Source: Mixta gaviniae (GTDB taxonomy: Bacteria > Pseudomonadota > Gammaproteobacteria > Enterobacterales > Enterobacteriaceae). From it: a DNA stretch of 64,000 bases. The stretch's first letter is position 1. The number at the start of each line of letters is the position of its first letter. Positions 27,518-36,498 of the stretch are shown one piece after another. The notes under the pieces were generated by a model. It worked only from the letters and a program-made list of their open reading frames with translations. It made no database searches and was not told the DNA's origin. Made by a program: the position numbers and the translations under genes. Where the stretch lies: positions 4,278,001 through 4,342,000 of the forward strand of contig NZ_CP026377.1 in NCBI RefSeq assembly GCF_002953195.1, read 5' to 3'.

Positions 27518-29788
27518 TTAGGCGTTTTCTTCACGCAGCTTGCGCGCCGCCTGCACCATGTTGGCCAGCGCCAGACGGGTTTCAGTCCAGCCGCGCGTCT
27601 TCAGGCCGCAGTCCGGGTTCACCCACAGACGTTCTACCGGAATACGTTTCGCCGCCTTGCGCAGCAGCGCTTCAATCCACTCGACGTCAGGCACGTTCGG
27701 CGAGTGAATGTCATACACGCCCGGGCCGATTTCGTTCGGATAGTCGAACTCTTCAAACGACTCCAGCAGCTCCATATCGGAACGCGAGGTTTCGATGGTA
27801 ATCACATCGGCATCCAGCGCGGCGATGGAATCCATGATGTCGTTAAACTCGCAGTAACACATATGGGTGTGGATCTGAGTATCGTCCCGCGCCACGGCGG
27901 CGTTAAGACGGAAGGCGTCCACCGCCCAGTTGAGATAGGCCGCCCAGTCTGATTGGCGCAGCGGCAACCCTTCGCGCAGCGCCGGTTCGTCAATCTGGAT
28001 AATGCCGATGCCCGCCTGCTCCAGGTCCGCCACTTCATCGCGCAACGCCAGCGCGATCTGTTTGGCGATGGTTTCACGCGACACATCCTCACGCGGGAAC
28101 GACCAGCACAGGATGGTTACCGGACCGGTCAGCATGCCTTTTACCGGCTTGTCGGTCAGCGACTGGGCATACTTCGCCCACTCAACGGTAATCGCCTCCG
28201 GACGGCTGACGTCGCCGATAATCACCGGCGGCTTCACGCAGCGTGAGCCGTAGCTCTGCACCCAGCCGTTCTGGGTAAACACGAAGCCATCGAGATGCTC
28301 GCCGAAATATTCCACCATGTCGTTGCGCTCCGCTTCGCCATGCACCAGCACATCCAGCCCCAGACGCTCCTGCTCGACGATCGCCTGCTTAATATGCTCG
28401 GCGATGCCGGTGCGGTAGTGATTACTGTCCAGACGGCCCTGTTTGAAATCGAGGCGCAGGCCGCGAATTTCGGTGGTCTGCGGGAAGGAGCCGATTGTGG
28501 TGGTCGGCCAGGCGGGCAAATTAAAGCGCTGACGCTGCGCTTTGGCGCGCTCAGCGTAGCTGCTCTGACGCTCGCTATCTTTTGCGCTGATGGCTGCCAG
28601 ACGCTGCGCCACGGCGGCATTATGTACGCGCGTTGAGCTGCGGCGGGCACGGATCGGCGCGCTCCAGGCTTCCAGCGAGGCGGCGTCGTTGTTATTCAGC
28701 GCCTTGCTCAGTAGCGCCAGCTCGCCGCACTTCTGCAGGGCGAACGAGAACCAGCTTTTCACTTCATCATCCAGACGGGTTTCTGTGCTGAGATCGATCG
28801 GGCTGTGCAACAGCGAGCAGGAAGAGCCAATCCAGAGCTGTTGACGCTGCGCCGCCAGCGGCTGCAGCCGTTCAAACCAGCTACTCAGGTCGGCACGCCA
28901 GACGTTGCGGCCGTTGATCACGCCAAGCGACAGCAGCCAGGCGGCAGGCAGCTGCGCGTTGAGCGCCGCGGCGTCATCTTTGCCGTGAACCAGATCGACA
29001 TGCAATCCCTGCACCGGCAGTTCACGGATGGTTTCGATATTCTGGCCGATGCTGTCGAAGTAGGTAGTCAGCAACAGCTTGCTATGACCCTGCAGCGCCT
29101 GATAAGTGGGCTTAAAGGCTTCCAGCCACGCCTGCGGCAGCTCCAGCACCAGTGCAGGCTCATCAATCTGCACCCATTCGATATCGCGTTTCGCCAGCTC
29201 GGCCAGCACCTGCTGGTAAACCGGCAGAATGTCGTTCAACAGGCTCAGACGATCGAACTGCTCGCCTTTCACCTTACCCAGCCACAGGTAAGTGACCGGG
29301 CCCAGCAGCACCGGCTTCACTTTATGGCCCAGCGCCAGCGCTTCGTCCACTTCATCCAGCAGCTGCGTCCAGCTTAAACGGAACTGCTGCCCTTTCGTGA
29401 ACTCCGGCACCATATAGTGATAGTTGGTGTTAAACCATTTGGTCATTTCCGCCGCTGCCGCCGGTTCGCCGGTTGGCGCGCGGCCACGGCCGATGCGGAA
29501 TAGCGTATCCAGATCGACGGAGCCGTCACTGTTCTGATGACGCGCCGGCACGTTGCCCAGCAGCAGGCTGGTGGTCAGCACATGATCGTACCAGGCGAAG
29601 TCGCCCACCGGCACGATATCCACACCGGCGTCTTTCTGCTGCTGCCAGTGACGCGCACGCAGCTCGCGGCCGACCGCCAACAGATCTTGCTGGCTGCTGT
29701 TACCGGCCCAGTAACTTTCCTGCGCTTTTTTCAGTTCGCGGCGCAGGCCGACGCGGGGAAAGCCGAGCGTATGGTTCAGAATAGTCAT
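27518..29788 (-). CDS. metE: Cobalamin-independent methionine synthase
   Basis: Zn enzyme transferring a methyl group from 5-methyl-tetrahydropteroyltri-glutamate to homocysteine, 756 aa. The N-terminal barrel starts [20 protein letters not shown]. Zinc ligands are in HTHMCYCEF and [10 protein letters not shown] of the C-terminal barrel, and the substrate-binding [11 protein letters not shown] is central. The start aligns with E. coli; a longer open frame upstream (24 codons) is unsupported. It is divergent from its activator metR with met boxes between. Confidence 0.97.
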   Translation of the reverse strand: MTILNHTLGFPRVGLRRELKKAQESYWAGNSSQQDLLAVGRELRARHWQQQKDAGVDIVPVGDFAWYDHVLTTSLLLGNVPARHQNSDGSVDLDTLFRIGRGRAPTGEPAAAAEMTKWFNTNYHYMVPEFTKGQQFRLSWTQLLDEVDEALALGHKVKPVLLGPVTYLWLGKVKGEQFDRLSLLNDILPVYQQVLAELAKRDIEWVQIDEPALVLELPQAWLEAFKPTYQALQGHSKLLLTTYFDSIGQNIETIRELPVQGLHVDLVHGKDDAAALNAQLPAAWLLSLGVINGRNVWRADLSSWFERLQPLAAQRQQLWIGSSCSLLHSPIDLSTETRLDDEVKSWFSFALQKCGELALLSKALNNNDAASLEAWSAPIRARRSSTRVHNAAVAQRLAAISAKDSERQSSYAERAKAQRQRFNLPAWPTTTIGSFPQTTEIRGLRLDFKQGRLDSNHYRTGIAEHIKQAIVEQERLGLDVLVHGEAERNDMVEYFGEHLDGFVFTQNGWVQSYGSRCVKPPVIIGDVSRPEAITVEWAKYAQSLTDKPVKGMLTGPVTILCWSFPREDVSRETIAKQIALALRDEVADLEQAGIGIIQIDEPALREGLPLRQSDWAAYLNWAVDAFRLNAAVARDDTQIHTHMCYCEFNDIMDSIAALDADVITIETSRSDMELLESFEEFDYPNEIGPGVYDIHSPNVPDVEWIEALLRKAAKRIPVERLWVNPDCGLKTRGWTETRLALANMVQAARKLREENA

Positions 29789-29914
29789 GCTGTTTCTCCA
29801 TCGAAATTCATTAATGTGGCCTGACAGCGCGGTCAGTTTACGTGCGGCCAGGCGAAGCAACCGGGGCGACCCTCTGTTCGCAGATGGCGAACCCTGCCCA
29901 AACGTAAAATGACC

Positions 29915-29946
29915 ATCGGTTAAGATGTTTAGCCGTCCAGATGTTT
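29915..29946. promoter_or_regulatory. Tandem met boxes (MetJ)
   Basis: Four adjacent 8-mers in the metE-metR interval: ATCGGTTA, AGATGTTT, AGCCGTCC, AGATGTTT. They resemble the MetJ box AGACGTCT, of which two or more tandem copies are needed for binding. A -10 TATAAT for metR lies at 29954-29959 just beyond them, so MetJ bound here could silence both directions. Confidence 0.7.
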
Positions 29947-30018
29947 ACACCGCTATAATCTGCAGGTACTGTATATTCCTCAAGCGCAAATTGTTCATTA
30001 TCGATGTGAAGGACTCTC

Positions 30019-30942
30019 ATGATCGAAATCAGGCACCTGCGAACGCTGCAGGCTCTCAGGCATACCGGCTCTCTGGCCGCGGCGGCGGCGCAGCTTCACC
30101 AAACACAGTCGGCGTTATCTCATCAGTTCAGCGATCTGGAGCAGCGCCTCGGTTTTCGCCTGTTTGTGCGCAAAAGCCAGCCGCTGCGCTTTACGCCGCA
30201 GGGCGAGATCCTGCTGCAGCTGGCGGAGCAGGTGCTGCCGCAGATCCAGCAGGCGCTACAGGCCTGTCATGAGCCGCATCAGACCACGCTGCGCATCGCC
30301 ATTGAGTGCCACAGCTGCATTCAGTGGCTGACGCCGGCGCTGGATACCTTCCGTCAGAGCTGGCCGCAGGTAGTGATGGATTTCAAATCGGGCGTCACCT
30401 TCGATCCGCAGCCTGCGCTGCAGCAGGGCGAGCTGGATGTGGTGCTGACTTCCGATATCCTGCCGCGCAGCGGGCTGCACTATTCGCCGATGTTTGATTT
30501 CGAAGTACGCCTGGTGCTGGCGCCGGATCATCCGCTGGCGCGCGTCGGCGTGATTACGCCGGAAGATCTGGCGCAGGAGGTGTTAATGATCTATCCGGTG
30601 CAGCGTCAGCGTCTGGATATCTGGCGTCATTTCCTGCAGCCGGCCGGGGTCAGCCCGACGCTGAAAAGCGTCGACAATACGCTGCTGCTGGTGCAGATGG
30701 TAGCGGCGCATATGGGCATCGCCGCCCTGCCACACTGGGTAGTGGAAAACTTTGAGCGTCAGGGGCTGATTGTGACCAAGACGCTGGGTGACGGCTTGTG
30801 GAGCCGTCTCTACGCGGCGGTCAGAGATGGCGAACAGCGTCAGCCGGTTACCGACGCGTTCATCCGCTCTGCGCGTCAGCACGCCTGCCAGCACCTGCCT
30901 TTTGTACGCGATGCCTCGCGGCATCCGCTGCCGGTCAGTTAA
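30019..30942 (+). CDS. metR: LysR-type regulator MetR
   Basis: Homocysteine-responsive activator of metE (and of metH, glyA elsewhere). The product is 307 aa, about 10 shorter than E. coli at the C-terminus. The winged HTH is at about 3-60 ([19 protein letters not shown] at 17-35); the effector domain follows with [15 protein letters not shown]. The ATG at 30019 follows AAGGACTCTC. Confidence 0.97.
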   Translation: MIEIRHLRTLQALRHTGSLAAAAAQLHQTQSALSHQFSDLEQRLGFRLFVRKSQPLRFTPQGEILLQLAEQVLPQIQQALQACHEPHQTTLRIAIECHSCIQWLTPALDTFRQSWPQVVMDFKSGVTFDPQPALQQGELDVVLTSDILPRSGLHYSPMFDFEVRLVLAPDHPLARVGVITPEDLAQEVLMIYPVQRQRLDIWRHFLQPAGVSPTLKSVDNTLLLVQMVAAHMGIAALPHWVVENFERQGLIVTKTLGDGLWSRLYAAVRDGEQRQPVTDAFIRSARQHACQHLPFVRDASRHPLPVS

Positions 30943-30952
30943 CCCGCCGCCC

Positions 30953-30983
30953 GGCGCCTGCCGTTTCCTTCCCGGCAGGCGCC
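30953..30983 (+). repeat. Strong inverted repeat after metR
   Basis: Perfect 11-bp stem GGCGCCTGCCG / CGGCAGGCGCC with a 9-nt loop, 11 nt past the metR stop. It lacks a T run, so it may be a 3'-end protecting structure or a Rho-assisted end rather than an intrinsic terminator. Confidence 0.75.
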
Positions 30984-31036
30984 ATTCCTCCCTCGTCCGG
31001 TTAAAGGCATTTAATTAAAGGCTGATTCTTAATGAA

Positions 31037-31064
31037 TTGACCCTTTAATCTCAAAAAGCATAAT
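31037..31064 (+). promoter_or_regulatory. Candidate promoter of the small peptide gene
   Basis: -35 TTGACC (31037-31042), 16-bp spacer, -10 CATAAT (31059-31064). The predicted start, about 31070-31072, coincides with the base of the hairpin at 31069-31089. Confidence 0.68.
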
Positions 31065-31068
31065 TCCT

Positions 31069-31089
31069 TCGGGGAAACGCTTTCCCCGA
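31069..31089 (+). promoter_or_regulatory. 5'-terminal mRNA hairpin
   Basis: Perfect 9-bp stem TCGGGGAAA / TTTCCCCGA with a CGC loop. Given the promoter just upstream, it would form the very 5' end of the peptide mRNA, leaving about 30 nt to the ATG. Such terminal stems are known to protect messages from 5'-end-dependent decay. Confidence 0.65.
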
Positions 31090-31119
31090 TATGGAAATAA
31101 CCACCATGAGGGATTAAAG

Positions 31120-31368
31120 ATGAAAGAATTATCCGTTACTGAGGTTCAGGCAATCAGCGGCGCGGGCAAAATTCAGGATTGCCTCTCTGCCGTTTTTAGC
31201 GATTTGTTTAATGACGCCACGCGTTTTCTGAATAACGTTTTCGGCCTGGGCTATGAGGCGGAGAGCGCGCAGCAGGCGGGTCTCGATTTTGGCAGCCGTC
31301 TGGGAAAAAACCTTGAAGAGCGCCTGACCGGTCTGCTTGCCGATATCCAGAATAAGGTTATTGGCTAA
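31120..31368 (+). CDS. Small peptide with double-glycine-type leader
   Basis: I do not recognise a named family for this 82-aa product. The first 16 residues, MKELSVTEVQAISGAG, have the layout of the leaders on class II microcins and related exported peptides: M-(R/K)-E-L, an acidic residue before a hydrophobic pair, then SG-(G/A). Cleavage after GA would leave about 66 residues. The mature part has one Cys (Cys21), a Phe-rich middle (AVFSDLFNDATRFLNNVFGLG) and an amphipathic end. GAGGGATTAAAG lies just before the ATG. It has its own promoter, 5' hairpin and terminator between metR and bioP, but no C39-type exporter or obvious immunity gene is in the window. It may be an orphan bacteriocin-like or signalling peptide; function unknown. 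Confidence 0.72.
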   Translation: MKELSVTEVQAISGAGKIQDCLSAVFSDLFNDATRFLNNVFGLGYEAESAQQAGLDFGSRLGKNLEERLTGLLADIQNKVIG

Positions 31369-31376
31369 TTAAAAGT

Positions 31377-31410
31377 GTGCCGGACTCAGGATTGAGCCCG
31401 GTACTTTTTT
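31377..31410 (+). terminator. Terminator of the small peptide gene
   Basis: Long hairpin (GTGCCGG...CCGGTAC outside, CTCA...TGAG inside, one mismatch, GGAT loop) followed by six Ts. It also ends 4 nt before the bioP stop and has an A run on its other side, so it may serve both genes. Confidence 0.93.
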
Positions 31411-31413
31411 ATT

Positions 31414-32259
31414 TCAGCGCACCCAGCGACGATGGATCCATAATGAGGCGACAATTAATCCGCCGCCGACAATAAAGGGCGGCCAGTCCGGCTGCTGCTG
31501 CCAAATCGCCAGATTCACCAACAGTCCTGCCGGCACATGCATATTATTCATAATACCCAGCGTCCCGGCGTCCACCTGCGTCGCGCCATAGTTCCACATA
31601 AAATAGCCCAGGCCGGAAGCCGCCACGCCCAGCCACAGCAGGATCCCCCATTGCAGATGGGTGGTTGGCAATTTCTGCGGGTTGCCCCACAAAAACCAGG
31701 CGACGATCGCCACCAGCACCGCGCCGATATAGAACCAGGAGAAAGCGGTGTGCTGCGGCATCGGTCGCGTCTCCTGTAAGCGCTTATAACCCACCATACC
31801 GACAGCGAAGCAGAGGTTGGCGAGCTGCACCAGCACCAGGCCGGTCCAGAAATGCTCGCTCAGCTGGTCATAGCGGATAATCGCGGCACCGGCCACCGCC
31901 AGCAGCGCGCTGAACGCGTAGCCGATACGCACGCCGCGCCCGCTGAGCAGATCATATATCAGGGTGACATAGAGCGGCGTCATCACGGTAAACAGCAGAA
32001 ACTCCGGCACGCTCAGGTAGAGATAAGCCTCAAAACTCAGCAGATACATAATGCCCAGCTGCAACATGCCGACCAGCATATAGAGCAGCAGCGTCGAAGC
32101 GCGATAGCCACGCCAGCGCAGGAACGGCAGAAAGACCAGCGCCGCCAGCGCCAGGCGCACCAGCACGGAGAAAACGCTGTCCACCTGCCCCGCCAGATAA
32201 ACGCCGATCAGGCTGAACGAGAAAGCCCACAGAATGGTAGTAATAATCAGTAATGCCAC
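31414..32259 (-). CDS. bioP: Biotin transporter (YigM)
   Basis: Inner-membrane biotin uptake protein of the drug/metabolite transporter superfamily. The product is 281 aa with ten predicted helices and two EamA repeats. The sequence follows E. coli YigM closely, for example YFMWNYGATQVDAGTLGIM and GMVGYKRLQETRPMPQH. The start is placed at GTG 32259 (VALLIITTILWAFSFS), aligned with the E. coli ATG and preceded by GGGGA; the frame stays open 47 codons further upstream with no homology. It flanks metR as in E. coli. Confidence 0.93.
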   Translation of the reverse strand: MALLIITTILWAFSFSLIGVYLAGQVDSVFSVLVRLALAALVFLPFLRWRGYRASTLLLYMLVGMLQLGIMYLLSFEAYLYLSVPEFLLFTVMTPLYVTLIYDLLSGRGVRIGYAFSALLAVAGAAIIRYDQLSEHFWTGLVLVQLANLCFAVGMVGYKRLQETRPMPQHTAFSWFYIGAVLVAIVAWFLWGNPQKLPTTHLQWGILLWLGVAASGLGYFMWNYGATQVDAGTLGIMNNMHVPAGLLVNLAIWQQQPDWPPFIVGGGLIVASLWIHRRWVR

Positions 32260-32455
32260 AGTTGATGTCCCCAGGCTAAACAGGCGGCTATTGTAGCGGA
32301 ATGTTCGTGACGCCTGGCGACTTCGTGGTTGACATCTGATTATTAACCAGGCAACCAGGCGTAGGGTAGCCCTATGCCCGGCAATGGCGTAAAGCAGCAC
32401 CTGCTGAATCTCAGCGGGTATGTTAAAGCCAGGCCAGCTGCCTGTCGGCGACGGG

Positions 32456-32511
32456 CGGCGACGGGATTAAAGCGGCGGCGGAAGTATAGCGGCAACGGGA
32501 TTAAAGCGGCG
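32456..32511. repeat. 22-nt direct repeat pair
   Basis: CGGCGACGGGATTAAAGCGGCG (32456-32477) recurs with one change at 32490-32511, 12 nt apart. A CGGCGACGGG tandem precedes it (32446-32465). It lies in the 560-nt bioP-glpT spacer; no coding potential seen. Confidence 0.8.
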
Positions 32512-32645
32512 CTGGCGGGATGTCGGCGGCAAAGTTAACCTCATGCCGCTTCCGGTTAGCGACGCCATAAAAGCGGAGCCCGCGTTTTCGTCGATGCCAT
32601 TCTTAAACCGTCGCCCGCTGCGCGTCTGGGGCCGACGCGCCTTTT

Positions 32646-32661
32646 TGTGACATCGGTTACA
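32646..32661 (+). promoter_or_regulatory. CRP-like site of glpTQ
   Basis: TGTGA-CATCGG-TTACA, one mismatch to the CRP core, 160-175 nt upstream of the glpT ATG. cAMP-CRP activation is known for glpTQ in E. coli. Confidence 0.65.
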
Positions 32662-32666
32662 ACACT

Positions 32667-32684
32667 CTGTCATAAAACTGTAAC
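32667..32684 (+). promoter_or_regulatory. Pho-box-like element of glpTQ
   Basis: CTGTCATAAAACTGTAAC: two CTGT-N7 half-repeats with 11-bp spacing, in the same strand as glpT, differing at one base from the classical Pho box core CTGTCATAAAACTGTCA. It follows the CRP-like site by 5 bp. PhoB control of this copy is inferred. Confidence 0.65.
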
Positions 32685-32820
32685 ATTTGCGCCTTGTCTC
32701 ACAGTCAATTTTGCCTCCAGCCTCTATCCTTTGCGCGAAATAGAACATTGGGCCGGGAAATGGCCCTTTTCGCTCATTTCATGCGTGTTTAAAAACATTC
32801 TCGCCTCTGGAGGCCTTTTC

Positions 32821-34176
32821 ATGCTTAGCATTTTTAAGCCAGCACCACATCAACCCCGCGTGGCGGCGGATCGCACCGATCCTCTTTATCGCCGGCTGCG
32901 CTGGCAGATCTTTATCGGCATCTTTTTTGGCTACGCCGCCTACTATCTGGTACGTAAAAATTTCGCCCTCGCCATGCCTTACCTGGTGGAACAGGGCTTC
33001 TCACGCGGCGATCTCGGCTTTGCCCTTTCCGGCATTTCTATCGCCTACGGCTTTTCGAAATTTATTATGGGCTCCGTTTCCGATCGCTCGAACCCGCGTG
33101 TGTTCCTGCCTGCCGGGCTGATTATGGCGGCTCTGGTGATGCTGGTGATGGGCTTTGTTCCCTGGGCGACCTCCAGCATTATGATCATGTTCGCGCTGCT
33201 GTTTCTTTGCGGCTGGTTTCAGGGCATGGGCTGGCCGCCGTGTGGGCGTACGATGGTTCACTGGTGGTCGCAGAAAGAGCGCGGCGGTATCGTTTCGGTC
33301 TGGAACTGCGCGCATAACGTCGGCGGCGGCATTCCGCCGCTGCTGTTTTTGCTCGGCATGGCCTGGTTTAACGACTGGAAGGCTGCGCTTTATATGCCGG
33401 CATTCGGCGCGATTATCATCGCACTGATCGCCTTTGCGCTGATGCGCGACACGCCGCAATCGTGCGGTCTGCCGCCGATTGAAGAGTATAAAAACGACTA
33501 TCCGCCCGACTACAACGCACAGCACGAGCAGGAGCTGACGGCAAAGCAGATCTTCATGCAGTACGTGCTGCCCAACAAACTGCTGTGGTATATCGCGCTG
33601 GCTAACGTTTTTGTCTATCTGCTGCGTTACGGCATTCTTGACTGGTCGCCGACCTATCTGAAGGAAGTGAAACACTTCGCGCTGGATAAATCCTCCTGGA
33701 CCTACTTCCTCTACGAATACGCCGGCATCCCCGGCACGCTGCTGTGTGGCTGGATGTCGGATAAGGTATTTAAAGGCAACCGCGGCGCGACCGGCCTGTT
33801 TTTCATGGTGCTGGTCACTATTGCCACCGTGATTTACTGGCTTAACCCGGTCGGCAATCCCGGCGTGGATATGGCCTGTATGATCGTTATCGGCTTTCTG
33901 ATTTACGGCCCGGTAATGCTTATCGGCCTGCATGCGCTGGAGCTGGCGCCGAAGAAGGCGGCGGGCACCGCAGCGGGCTTTACCGGTCTGTTTGGCTATC
34001 TTGGCGGCTCGGTGGCGGCGAGCGCCGTGGTCGGCTATACCGTCGATTATTTCGGCTGGGACGGCGGCTTTATGATTATGATCAGCGGCTGCGTGCTGGC
34101 GGTGTTCCTGCTGCTGCTGACTATGCTGAGTGAAACCAGGCACAAGCGGCAGATGCAGCGTGAGGGCGAAAAATGA
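32821..34176 (+). CDS. glpT: Glycerol-3-phosphate:phosphate antiporter
   Basis: Inner-membrane major-facilitator exchanger taking up glycerol-3-phosphate for inorganic phosphate. The product is 451 aa with 12 helices. [29 protein letters not shown] holds the first binding Arg region, and [22 protein letters not shown] and the loop [16 protein letters not shown] are GlpT-specific. The ATG at 32821 follows CTGGAGGCCTTTTC. It overlaps glpQ by ATGA. In E. coli glpTQ lie about 50 min from this neighbourhood. Confidence 0.97.
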   Translation: MLSIFKPAPHQPRVAADRTDPLYRRLRWQIFIGIFFGYAAYYLVRKNFALAMPYLVEQGFSRGDLGFALSGISIAYGFSKFIMGSVSDRSNPRVFLPAGLIMAALVMLVMGFVPWATSSIMIMFALLFLCGWFQGMGWPPCGRTMVHWWSQKERGGIVSVWNCAHNVGGGIPPLLFLLGMAWFNDWKAALYMPAFGAIIIALIAFALMRDTPQSCGLPPIEEYKNDYPPDYNAQHEQELTAKQIFMQYVLPNKLLWYIALANVFVYLLRYGILDWSPTYLKEVKHFALDKSSWTYFLYEYAGIPGTLLCGWMSDKVFKGNRGATGLFFMVLVTIATVIYWLNPVGNPGVDMACMIVIGFLIYGPVMLIGLHALELAPKKAAGTAAGFTGLFGYLGGSVAASAVVGYTVDYFGWDGGFMIMISGCVLAVFLLLLTMLSETRHKRQMQREGEK

Positions 34177-35228
34177 AAGCAAAACGGTTAATCGCGACGG
34201 CGCTGCTTGCCGCCGCCTGCGGCGTTAACGCGCAGCATCCTGACAAGATAGTTATCGCGCACCGGGGAGCCAGCGGCTACCTGCCTGAACATACGCTACC
34301 CGCCAAGGCGATGGCCTACGCGCAAGGCGCAGATTTTCTTGAACAGGATCTGGTGATGACCAAAGACGATCGGCTGGTGGTGCTGCACGATCACTATCTC
34401 GATCGCGTCACCGATGTCGCTGAACGTTTTCCCCGGCGCGCGCGTAAAGATGGCCGCTATTACGCTATCGACTTTACGCTGGCGGAGATCAGGAGCCTGA
34501 ATTTCACCGAAGGCTTTAAGCTGGAGGATGGCAAAAAGGTGCAAACCTGGCCGGGCCGCTTCCCGATGAATCAATCCTCTTTTCATATTCACACCTTTGA
34601 AGAGGAGATCGAATTCGTTCAGGGGCTGAATCACTCTACCGGCCGTCATATCGGCCTCTATCCTGAAATTAAAGCGCCCTGGTTTCATCATCAGGAGGGC
34701 AAAGATATCGCCAGCGCGGTATTGCAGACCCTCAAACAGTACGGTTACCGCGGCCGCCAGGATAATGTCTGGCTACAGTGCTTCGATTTTAATGAGTTAA
34801 AGCGCATTAAAACCGAGCTGGCACCGAAGATGGGCATGGATCTGCGGCTGGTGCAGCTGATTACTGAAACCGATGAGCATGAAACGGAAGAACTGCGCGA
34901 CGGCAAATGGGTGAACTACAGCTATGACTGGATGTTTAAACCGGGCGCGATGAAGGAGCTGGCGAAATATGTGGACGGCATCGGGCCGGATTACCATGAG
35001 CTGTTCAGCGCCGACTCCAGACCGGGCGCGATTCATCTGACGCCGCTGGTGCAGGAAGCGCACGCCAGTCATCTGCAGATCCACCCTTATACGGTGCGCG
35101 CCGATCAGCTGCCGGCCTGGGCTAAGGATGTCAATCAGCTGTATGACGCGCTCTATAATCAGGCGCAGGTAGAGGGCCTGTTTACCGACTTCCCCGATAA
35201 GGCGGTTAGTTTCCTGCAGCGCCAGTAA
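34173..35228 (+). CDS. glpQ: Periplasmic glycerophosphodiester phosphodiesterase
   Basis: Hydrolyses glycerophosphodiesters from phospholipid turnover to glycerol-3-phosphate, which GlpT imports. The product is 351 aa. Signal peptide at about 1-20 (basic MKAKR then a hydrophobic stretch ending VNAQ). GDPD catalytic residues are in [13 protein letters not shown] (His, Arg, Glu) and [22 protein letters not shown]. It is translationally coupled to glpT. Confidence 0.97.
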   Translation: MKAKRLIATALLAAACGVNAQHPDKIVIAHRGASGYLPEHTLPAKAMAYAQGADFLEQDLVMTKDDRLVVLHDHYLDRVTDVAERFPRRARKDGRYYAIDFTLAEIRSLNFTEGFKLEDGKKVQTWPGRFPMNQSSFHIHTFEEEIEFVQGLNHSTGRHIGLYPEIKAPWFHHQEGKDIASAVLQTLKQYGYRGRQDNVWLQCFDFNELKRIKTELAPKMGMDLRLVQLITETDEHETEELRDGKWVNYSYDWMFKPGAMKELAKYVDGIGPDYHELFSADSRPGAIHLTPLVQEAHASHLQIHPYTVRADQLPAWAKDVNQLYDALYNQAQVEGLFTDFPDKAVSFLQRQ

Positions 35229-35294
35229 GCTTTGTAATGTCAATAAGCCAACCGGCGAGGGAGTGTCCGCCGGTTCGCTACCAAAGTATATTCA

Positions 35295-35320
35295 GGGGGC
35301 CGCTACGGCCCCCGTTTTAT
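35295..35320 (+). terminator. glpTQ terminator
   Basis: Perfect 8-bp stem GGGGGCCG/CGGCCCCC, CTA loop, then GTTTT. A weaker stem (AACCGGCG/CGCCGGTT, 35249-35274) precedes it. Confidence 0.85.
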
Positions 35321-35880
35321 CAAAAGCTATAGCCTACGCCGAGAATAAAACCATCGATGGCAGAATCGATATCCTGCCCCGCCTGCGTGCCCTCATAGCC
35401 AATATTTACCGAAAGGTTTTCAACAGGGTTGATTATCACGCCGGCGCCATAGGCGAAACTGTAGGCTTTCGCGCTATCGCTGGCATGCAGGGCATAATTT
35501 CCGTCCCGGCTGGTCAGGGAAGCGTTAACATCCGCTTTGCTATGCGCTACGCCGCCCAGCGCATAGAGCGAGATATATTCATTGATGCGATACGCCGGGC
35601 CAGCCAGCAGGGAAATATAGCGGGCCTCGATCGTCTCTTTCATCTGGTTGCCGGAATAGCGGTAATGATCCGTCTCATCGCCCTTCATCCAGCTAAAAGA
35701 AGCCAGGACGCTTAGCGGCGAAAAATTTTCATAGCGGTACTGCAGATTAAAGCCGCGAATATGTTTAAACCCCTCTACGTAGCTTTGCGCATAGCCTGCC
35801 GATAGCGTATGGATATTGGCAAAAGCGGCGCCGCTGGTCATTGAGGACGCCAGTAAAAGTGCCAGAGTCATTTTTTTCAT
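35320..35880 (-). CDS. OmpX/Ail-family outer-membrane protein
   Basis: 186-aa porin-like eight-stranded beta-barrel of the Ail/Lom/OmpX family. Signal peptide at about 1-21 (MKKMTLALLLASSMTSGAAFA). The mature part starts like OmpX (HTLSAGYAQS, then GFNLQYRYE, SPLSVLASFSW), has the strand pair AGPAYRINEYISLYALGGVAHS, and ends on the barrel-insertion signal GVGYSF with terminal Phe. The family includes serum-resistance and adhesion factors, but the role of this one is open. AAGGAATTC lies before the ATG at 35880. It is an insertion relative to E. coli, convergent with glpQ. Confidence 0.88.
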   Translation of the reverse strand: MKKMTLALLLASSMTSGAAFANIHTLSAGYAQSYVEGFKHIRGFNLQYRYENFSPLSVLASFSWMKGDETDHYRYSGNQMKETIEARYISLLAGPAYRINEYISLYALGGVAHSKADVNASLTSRDGNYALHASDSAKAYSFAYGAGVIINPVENLSVNIGYEGTQAGQDIDSAIDGFILGVGYSF

Positions 35881-36467
35881 TTTGAATTCCTTATCAGTAA
35901 ATAAAAACGCGCTTAAAAGATAACAAGCGCGGCTACCACATCATGCGCCGTAGAGCCGGCGCTTTCCTGCCCGCAGGTAAACAGACGGGCCGGATGATTT
36001 AGTCAGCGGCTATCGCCATTGATGAAATAGCGCATCCTGCTTTCGCTATTTTAATGCATTGTTTTACGTCTGACGGTAAAACGGGCGGAGAATATCCGTC
36101 GTGTATTCCGATAAAATAAAAACCATATCGCTAAAAATAGGCGCGACCGCTTCAGTTATTTTATAGTCCGGAAAAGCGCCATAAAAACTCCCGGCACCCG
36201 ATAAATTAAGTATACTAAAGGGAAAGCGCTATAAACGCCCACCAATAGTTCCTGGCCATTCATTTAATAAAGAAGTACTAATAAATTAATTATTCGCAGA
36301 CAAATAGAATAGACATCCGCTGCTCAGCTCAGCCTTATTTTATCTAATCTAAACGCTATTTGCCCGGACAGGCTTGTTGACTATAACGCCATTTACAGAA
36401 AGCCTGCAAGACATTAACCCTGCTATTATTTGATAAGGGTCAGGAAGATGAATTAATGAAAGAAACA
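35881..36467. other. AT-rich gene-free region
   Basis: About 590 nt, visibly richer in A/T than its neighbours, between the OmpX/Ail-type gene and yigL. I find no frame with a start and ribosome-binding site longer than about 30 codons. It must hold the outer-membrane gene's promoter and may be a remnant of transferred DNA or hide an sRNA. Confidence 0.55.
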
Positions 36468-36487
36468 GGCGGCCGCAACCGGCCGCC
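36468..36487 (-). terminator. yigL terminator
   Basis: 8-bp stem GGCGGCCG/CGGCCGCC with a 4-nt loop, 12 nt past the yigL stop; followed on the minus strand by UGUUUCUUU. Confidence 0.75.
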
Positions 36488-36498
36488 TTTAACGACTC

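Noticed and set aside
33001..34182. 393-codon minus-strand frame opposite glpT
   Set aside because: Antisense shadow; His/Arg/Gln-rich composition, spans a conserved transporter gene.
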